Of a stretch of 9,851 bases of DNA, positions 6,074-9,851 are shown one piece after another. The stretch covers positions 1-9,851 of the forward strand of contig JAIROB010000077.1 in the NCBI GenBank assembly GCA_031257695.1. Direction: 5' to 3'. The position numbers and the translations under genes were made by a program. This DNA is from Treponema sp. (GTDB taxonomy: Bacteria > Spirochaetota > Spirochaetia > Treponematales > Breznakiellaceae). The notes beneath the pieces are model-generated. The model searched no databases. It was not told where the DNA came from and saw only the letters and a list, made by a program, of their open reading frames with translations. Every line of letters begins with the position of its first letter. The first letter of the stretch is position 1.

Positions 6074-7564
6074 TTATAGTGCGTCCCCGCTAACCCAACC
6101 GGGTCCATGGGGGGGGCGCAGCCCATCCAATGCGATACAATGGGTGCAGCATTCCCGAATCAGCTCGGCGTCGTGGGTAATGATAAAAATCGTTTTGCCT
6201 GCCCGCGCCATTTCCCGGAGGCAGCGGGACACCATCACAAGCCCCTCCCCGTCGAGGCCGCTGGTGGGCTCGTCAAAAATACAAATATCCCTGCCGGAGA
6301 ATACGCCGCAGGCCAGGGAGAGGCGCTGTTTCTGCCCGCCCGAAAGGGTTTCAGGATGGGCGTTCCGGTATTCGTGCAGCCCAAGCCCTTTCAGAACAGC
6401 GCCCGCTCTCTCAAGCTCTTCCCCGCTCCGCGGCGAGAGGAGGAGGAGTTCTTCGGCCGCGCTGTGGGCAAGGAATTGGGCGCCGGTGTTGTTGGCGCCG
6501 CGCCACACCGCGGAAAGACGTTTCCCCGGTTTTGCCGGTTTTCCCCGGATCAAAACCTTTCCGCCCCTTTCCCTGAGAAGGCCGCAGAGTATTTTCCCCA
6601 GGGTTGTTTTTCCAACCCCGTTCCTCCCGGTAACGGCGGCAATCATCCCGGGAAACCCCCGGAGGGAAACCCCGGCAAGAATAGTGTTTGCTTTCGCCCG
6701 GTAGGATAGGTCCCTGGCTTCTATGGCCGGTTCCCTGTCCCCCCGTTCCGCTTCCTCCGCCGGGGAAGGAAGGCGGGGCGCTTCAATCCGTTCCGGAGAA
6801 CGGAGCCCCAGGGCGCGGAGCCCCGGGGCGGACAGACCCCTGAGTTCAGCGGGGCTGTATTCCGCAGTAATACTGCCCTGATCCAGATACACAATGCGGT
6901 CGGCTGTGTCCATCAGATAGGACAAGCGGTGTTCGGCGATGATCAGGGTATGGCCCTGTTGTTTCAATGCGCTTACAATCTCCGCAAGGCGCCATGAGGA
7001 CCCTTCATCCAGATTCGCCGAAGGCTCGTCAAAAACATAGATGTCCGGGGACACGGATCGCACTGAGGCAATGGCGGCTTTTTGCATGGCCCCGGAGGAG
7101 AGCCGGTCCAGCGGCGCCCGGCGCAGGCTGTCGAGGTTCATGTCGCGGATAACGCCGTCGGTGCGCCGCCGAATTTCCGCCAGGGGGAAGCCAAGATTTT
7201 CGCAGGCAAAGGCGATTTCCCCGGCAAGCTCGCCGGAGAAAAACTGCGATTGGGGGTCCTGGAACACGTTCCCCAGGACGCGGGCCCGTTCCCAGGAGGG
7301 CATGGCGCCCAGGGGTTTTCCGTCAATTAAAACCTCCCCTGCCAGGGATCCTCCATAATACGAGGGGGCCAGCCCGTTGATCACCCTGGTCAGGGTTGTT
7401 TTTCCGTTTCCCGAACGGCCGGTCAAAACCACGCATTCCCCGGTTTCAATGCGCAGGTTGATGTCTTTCAGAACCGGATCCCGCGCAGCGCCCTTGCCGG
7501 GAACAGCGCCGGGCGCCGAATCTGACGTGCCGTAGGAAAAACAAACCCCCCGCAGCGCAATCAT
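6074..7564 (-). CDS. Fused double ATPase of an ECF transporter (EcfA-EcfA)
   Basis: 496 residues from the ATG at 7564-7562, which overlaps the TGA of the T-component gene as ATGA. A TTG 12 nt upstream is less likely. It is the cytoplasmic motor of an energy-coupling-factor importer. NBD1: Walker A GRSGNGKTT (49-57), Q-loop Gln102 (VFQDPQSQF), signature LSSGAMQK (155-162), Walker B and catalytic Glu in YVFDEPSANLD (Glu180), H-loop His212. NBD2: Walker A GRNGVGKTT (313-321), signature LSGGQKQR (407-414), FDEPTSGLD (Glu432), His464. A linker of about 50 residues joins them. Oddities: a Gly/Ala/Pro-rich insert at about 13-30; a degenerate NBD1 signature; and in NBD2 the Q-loop Gln appears replaced by Asn358 (ANNTGAQFL). 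In a head-to-tail dimer these last two belong to the same composite ATP site. Last intact gene of the S-T-A operon. The family is clear; the substrate follows from the S component and is unknown. Confidence 0.93.
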   Translation of the reverse strand: MIALRGVCFSYGTSDSAPGAVPGKGAARDPVLKDINLRIETGECVVLTGRSGNGKTTLTRVINGLAPSYYGGSLAGEVLIDGKPLGAMPSWERARVLGNVFQDPQSQFFSGELAGEIAFACENLGFPLAEIRRRTDGVIRDMNLDSLRRAPLDRLSSGAMQKAAIASVRSVSPDIYVFDEPSANLDEGSSWRLAEIVSALKQQGHTLIIAEHRLSYLMDTADRIVYLDQGSITAEYSPAELRGLSAPGLRALGLRSPERIEAPRLPSPAEEAERGDREPAIEARDLSYRAKANTILAGVSLRGFPGMIAAVTGRNGVGKTTLGKILCGLLRERGGKVLIRGKPAKPGKRLSAVWRGANNTGAQFLAHSAAEELLLLSPRSGEELERAGAVLKGLGLHEYRNAHPETLSGGQKQRLSLACGVFSGRDICIFDEPTSGLDGEGLVMVSRCLREMARAGKTIFIITHDAELIRECCTHCIALDGLRPPHGPGWVSGDAL

Positions 7565-8307
7565 CCCACGCCCCAATAGAGCAGAACAAACAGCGTTCCT
7601 GCTCCGGCCGCCGCCATGCAGAGATAGTCGCCGGCCTTCATTTTTTGTTCGTAGTAGCTTTCCCGTTTGACCGGGGCTTCAATGCCCCGGGAAATAGCCG
7701 ACACGGAAAGCTGATCGGCTATTTGCAGGCACCGCAAAAGCAGGGGAACCAGGATGTATTCAAACACCGCCAAAGGGCGGCGCAGCAGGTTTCCCGGCTT
7801 AAGGATCCCCCGGTTACGCAAAGATTCGCCCAGGCTCCGCAGGGCCGTCCTCATGGTCGGGAAAAAACGAAAAATAACCAGGGTCCCCAGGATTACCGGC
7901 GCAGGCACACGGAGGCGGGAAAGGAACGCGATGAGGTTTCCCGGGGGGCTCGACATGAGATCCCAGGAAACGATAAAAACCGGAGACAGCCACCAGAGGG
8001 TATAGATATAAAATTCGGATATGATTTTTGTATGAAAGCCATGACGGAGGTTCAGAAACACCATAAGGCTCAAGAAGCCGTAAACTGCCAGCCAGCTTAT
8101 GAATTGTTTCCATGCCTGTTGAGCCAGGAGGTAAGCCAATCCCATGAGGGAGAGCGCCCAGACACGGTTGAGGTCCGCGGCAAGGGAAACCCCGAGGATA
8201 GCGCAGAACAAAACAAAGACCTTGGCCGCCGTTGAAAATCCGCGGACATACACGGGGCGGCTCTCCGCGGCAAGGGCCCGGGATAAGGCCCGTTCTCCGG
8301 GGGGCAT
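7561..8307 (-). CDS. ECF transporter transmembrane coupling protein (EcfT/CbiQ family)
   Basis: 248 residues, ATG at 8307-8305, TGA at 7563-7561. This is the membrane component that transmits ATPase motion to the substrate-binding S component. Seen: hydrophobic segments at about 28-63, 70-87, 99-115, 137-150, 181-195 and a C-terminal one at about 227-246. Between them is a long amphipathic region holding the two coupling motifs of EcfT, here Asn165-Arg166-Gly167 (SLRNRGIL) and Ser206-Arg207-Gly208 (SAISRGIEAP), variants of the usual Ala-Arg-Gly. These helices sit in the grooves of the two ATPase domains. The ATG directly abuts the TAA of the upstream S-component gene with no clear ribosome site, and its own TGA overlaps the next ATG. 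All three products are therefore probably made by coupled translation in fixed ratio. Confidence 0.88.
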   Translation of the reverse strand: MPPGERALSRALAAESRPVYVRGFSTAAKVFVLFCAILGVSLAADLNRVWALSLMGLAYLLAQQAWKQFISWLAVYGFLSLMVFLNLRHGFHTKIISEFYIYTLWWLSPVFIVSWDLMSSPPGNLIAFLSRLRVPAPVILGTLVIFRFFPTMRTALRSLGESLRNRGILKPGNLLRRPLAVFEYILVPLLLRCLQIADQLSVSAISRGIEAPVKRESYYEQKMKAGDYLCMAAAGAGTLFVLLYWGVG

Positions 8308-8907
8308 TTACAGGATCCCCGCTTTGGCAAAATGTTTTTTCATAAGGCCCCTGGCTAAAAGGCATCCCAACAGGGCGCAGATCAGGTTGATCAGAACTAT
8401 CGCCGCAATCCAAAAAGCCTGGGAATAGTAGGCAGCGTAACTGTCGATATAGTCCCGGGACATACCGCCTGCCAGGACGTTTTTTTCAAAATCCTCCCAG
8501 AAAAACCAGACAGGCAATAGATTCACCCCCGTAGAGAGGACACTCTGCAGCGCCCAGGCCGCGCTTATTTTCCGGTAGCTTTGACAGGATCCTTCTTTCC
8601 ATAGAACGATTTCGCAGAGAAGGCCCGTGACAACGAGATAGGGCAGCAGAAACCAGTAGCCCATGATCAGGTACATTAACCCTGTCATGGTCAGGTAGAT
8701 GAGGGTGACAAAACGCTTCGCCACCCGGCGGACCATCAGCGTGTACACCGGGGCGCATACGAAGGAGCTGATCCCTATGGTAAACACCATGCTGATAAAG
8801 TGGTTGAGCATACAGACCGCGTTGACGGCAAGCTGTATCACGATGAGCAAAACGCTCAATATAACCGTGACAATAACATCCCTGACACTAAGCCTATTCA
8901 TATTCAT
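8308..8907 (-). CDS. MptD/Trep_Strep-family ECF transporter S component
   Basis: 199 residues, ATG at 8907-8905 with AGGAG (8913-8917) 5 nt before it; the Met at codon 3 would be 11 nt away and is less likely. TAA at 8310-8308. This is a very hydrophobic integral membrane protein with about six membrane segments. It starts LSVRDVIVT, a short amphipathic start typical of S components, and ends in the basic motif KKHFAKAGIL characteristic of the Trep_Strep family; length fits that family (about 190). The S component binds the substrate in the membrane and hands it over when docked on EcfT. Being first in an operon with its own T and A genes, it belongs to a dedicated (group I) ECF importer. The ligand of this family is not established to my knowledge, so I give none. 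Confidence 0.85.
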   Translation of the reverse strand: MNMNRLSVRDVIVTVILSVLLIVIQLAVNAVCMLNHFISMVFTIGISSFVCAPVYTLMVRRVAKRFVTLIYLTMTGLMYLIMGYWFLLPYLVVTGLLCEIVLWKEGSCQSYRKISAAWALQSVLSTGVNLLPVWFFWEDFEKNVLAGGMSRDYIDSYAAYYSQAFWIAAIVLINLICALLGCLLARGLMKKHFAKAGIL

Positions 8908-8944
8908 GGCCGCTCCTATAGTTATATTTTTCTAACATATTGGC

Positions 8945-8967
8945 AAAAAAAATAAGCCGGATCCGGC
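8945..8967 (-). terminator. Possible leader terminator/attenuator before the ECF operon
   Basis: Read on the - strand, the perfect palindrome GCCGGATCCGGC (8967-8956) is followed by TTA and eight T (8955-8945), the form of an intrinsic terminator. It lies inside the leader, after the predicted promoter (9018-9046) and about 40 nt before the first start codon, so it would work as an attenuator. The stem is short (4 GC pairs around GATC), so full termination is doubtful. Confidence 0.35.
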
Positions 8968-8986
8968 GGCAGCTCCCTCTGTTCGT

Positions 8987-9006
8987 CCGATAATGGCCGT
9001 TATCGG
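8987..9006 (-). promoter_or_regulatory. Leader hairpin upstream of the possible attenuator
   Basis: On the - strand, CCGATAA-CGGCCA-TTATCGG forms a perfect 7-bp stem with a 6-nt loop. It begins soon after the predicted transcript start (about 9011). Its loop contains CGGC, complementary to the GCCG that forms the 5' side of the downstream attenuator stem, so the two structures could compete. I do not recognise a known riboswitch class in this ~100-nt leader. Confidence 0.45.
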
Positions 9007-9017
9007 CAACCCTCAAC

Positions 9018-9046
9018 AGCATAGGGGAAAAAATAAACTTTGTCAA
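9018..9046 (-). promoter_or_regulatory. Sigma-70-type promoter of the ECF operon
   Basis: On the - strand a perfect -35 box TTGACA (9046-9041) and a -10 box TATGCT (9023-9018) are separated by exactly 17 nt. The spacer is AT-rich, in contrast to the GC-rich surroundings. Transcription should start near 9011, giving an ~104-nt leader to the S-component ATG at 8907. It is the best match to a housekeeping promoter in the divergent intergenic region. Confidence 0.72.
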
Positions 9047-9079
9047 CACGCACGCGCCCAGGCAGGACTTCTCTTTCAG

Positions 9080-9190
9080 ATGAACCACCAACCTCACGAA
9101 CTACACGAACAAATCCGATAAGATACCATGGAGAAGAGCTAAGGAACTGCCGTTTCGTGTGGTTCGTGAGGTTGGTGGTTCATTTTTTTT
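9080..9190. repeat. 30-bp-arm inverted repeat followed by a T run
   Basis: The arms 9080-9109 and 9154-9183 are reverse complements over 30 positions with a single difference, which in a + strand RNA becomes a U·G wobble. The loop is 44 nt. The right arm runs directly into T's (9183-9190). The arms are built on a CCACCAACCTCACGAAC-like text, unlike the coding DNA around it. A further GGTGGTTCA, identical to part of the right arm, recurs at 9201-9209. No transposase or target-site duplication is visible. It may be a dispersed extragenic repeat, a terminator for an unseen + strand RNA, or a small structured RNA. The rest of the 8908-9240 gap holds the two divergent promoters and the leader hairpins. 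Confidence 0.7.
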
Positions 9191-9205
9191 AAGCATTCCG
9201 GGTGG

Positions 9206-9234
9206 TTCAATTTCCGCCGGAAGGGTGGTATACT
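9206..9234 (+). promoter_or_regulatory. Possible promoter of the DUF21/CNNM gene
   Basis: A good -10 box TATACT (9229-9234) stands 17 nt after a poor -35 (TTCAAT, 9206-9211, 3 of 6 matches). The expected start is near 9241, the A of the ATG itself, so this promoter would give a leaderless message. The purine-rich GGAAGGG (9219-9225) is too far from the ATG (15 nt) to be a normal ribosome site. An unseen promoter farther upstream is possible. Confidence 0.4.
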
Positions 9235-9240
9235 GATCCC

Positions 9241-9851
9241 ATGGGTCCTGGTGAAATCGGCACGGCGCTTGTCCTGGTGGCGCTGTTGCTTTGTTCGGCG
9301 TTTTTTTCCGCTTCGGAGACCGCCTTTTCTTCCCTGAACCGCATCAAACTGAAAAATTTGGCCGGCAAGGGGCATAAACGCGCTGCCCTGGCCTTAAAGT
9401 TGGCGGAGAATTACGACAAACTCCTCTCCACGGTTTTGATCGGCAATAATATTGTGAACATCACCGCCTCCGCCCTGGGGACGGCGCTCTTCGTGGGTCT
9501 TTTCGGCGGCATAGGGGTGACCATTGCCACGGTGGTTATCACCACGGCGGTGCTGCTCTTTGGCGAGATTTCCCCCAAAACCATGGCCAAGGAGGCCCCG
9601 GAGGGGTTTGCGGTGTTTTCCGCGCCCATACTGTACTTTTTTGTGGGGCTCTTCGGGCCGCTGAACCGCGTGTTCACCCTGTGGAAGGGCTTTATCGTCA
9701 GGGTTTTCCAGGTGAAGGCGGACCGGTCGGTGACCGAGGCGGAGCTGCTGACCTTTGTGGAGGAAGTGCGCCAGGAGGGGGGGATCAACGCCCAGGAGGA
9801 GGACATGATCCGCCGGACCATCGAATTTGACGACCTGACGGCCCAGGAGAT
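9241..9851 (+). CDS. DUF21/CNNM-domain membrane protein (HlyC/CorC-like), 3'-truncated
   Basis: The frame opens at ATG 9241 and is still open at the window end, giving 203 complete codons. The protein is a membrane transporter-like protein of the CNNM/CorC (often mislabelled hemolysin) family, linked to Mg2+ and other divalent-cation efflux. Seen: a first membrane helix (about 7-25) running into SASETAFSSLNRIKL, the conserved LSTVLIGNNIVNI segment (about 63-75), further membrane helices, and the family motif FGEISPKTMAKE (about 107-118). These are the hallmarks of the DUF21 domain. It continues into the linker VTEAELLTFVEEVRQEGGINAQEEDMIRRTIEFDD that normally precedes the CBS pair. The CBS pair and CorC_HlyC domain should lie beyond the window. 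Start choice: these residues match the usual N-terminus, but no normal Shine-Dalgarno precedes the ATG. It is divergent from the ECF operon. Confidence 0.9.
   Translation, partial: MGPGEIGTALVLVALLLCSAFFSASETAFSSLNRIKLKNLAGKGHKRAALALKLAENYDKLLSTVLIGNNIVNITASALGTALFVGLFGGIGVTIATVVITTAVLLFGEISPKTMAKEAPEGFAVFSAPILYFFVGLFGPLNRVFTLWKGFIVRVFQVKADRSVTEAELLTFVEEVRQEGGINAQEEDMIRRTIEFDDLTAQE

Noticed and set aside
8894..9097. A 67-codon frame covering the ECF operon promoter and leader
   Set aside because: It overlaps a strong promoter and two hairpins, has no ribosome site or recognisable motif, and ends inside the start of the S-component gene in another frame.
9080..9183. Terminal inverted repeats of an insertion sequence
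   Set aside because: Only 44 nt lie between the arms, with no transposase and no flanking target duplication. A hairpin-type repeat is the simpler reading.
9411..9821. A 136-codon - strand frame near the window end
   Set aside because: It lies wholly opposite the DUF21/CNNM gene, whose + strand translation shows several conserved family motifs.

Overview
The window reads as a chromosomal piece of a GC-rich, Treponema-like spirochaete. The best taxonomic clue is the membrane protein at 8308-8907. It matches the Trep_Strep family (RefSeq-style name: MptD family putative ECF transporter S component), which is known mainly from treponemes and Firmicutes. A very large outer-membrane beta-barrel protein and a sigma-54 promoter also fit. 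Genus and species cannot be fixed from the sequence alone. No rRNA, tRNA, CRISPR array, transposase or phage gene is visible.

Layout. (1) 1-4775, + strand: the 3' part (about 1,590 codons) of a giant envelope protein whose start lies before the window. It mixes beta-barrel segments with jelly-roll-like soluble domains. (2) 4776-5015: a G/C-run intergenic block full of inverted repeats between two convergent genes. (3) 5016-5474, - strand: a small exported protein with a repeated basic tail. Upstream lie a full-consensus sigma-54 promoter (5568-5583), a leader hairpin and a perfect palindrome (5655-5672) at enhancer distance. (4) 5656-6027, - strand: a broken alpha/beta-hydrolase remnant. (5) 8907 down to 6074, - strand: a tightly coupled three-gene ECF transporter operon in the order S component, T component, fused double ATPase. 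It is read from a good sigma-70-type promoter (9018-9046) through a structured leader. (6) 9047-9240: a divergent promoter region holding a 30-bp-arm inverted repeat followed by a T run. (7) 9241 to the window end, + strand: the 5' part of a DUF21/CNNM-type (HlyC/CorC-like) membrane protein, running off the window.

How the genes work together. The three operon genes should form one dedicated ECF importer: MptD-like S component binds substrate, EcfT couples, and the fused EcfA-EcfA hydrolyses ATP. Its substrate is unassigned. The gene junctions (TAA directly followed by ATG, then an ATGA overlap) imply translational coupling. In the fused ATPase, the degenerate motifs of both halves fall in the same composite ATP site, suggesting one strong and one weak site.

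The most noteworthy signals are the sigma-54 promoter plus palindrome in front of the small exported protein, the possible attenuator in the transporter leader, the giant barrel protein with a SprA-like general plan, and the two non-coding inverted-repeat elements (4777-4994 and 9080-9190).
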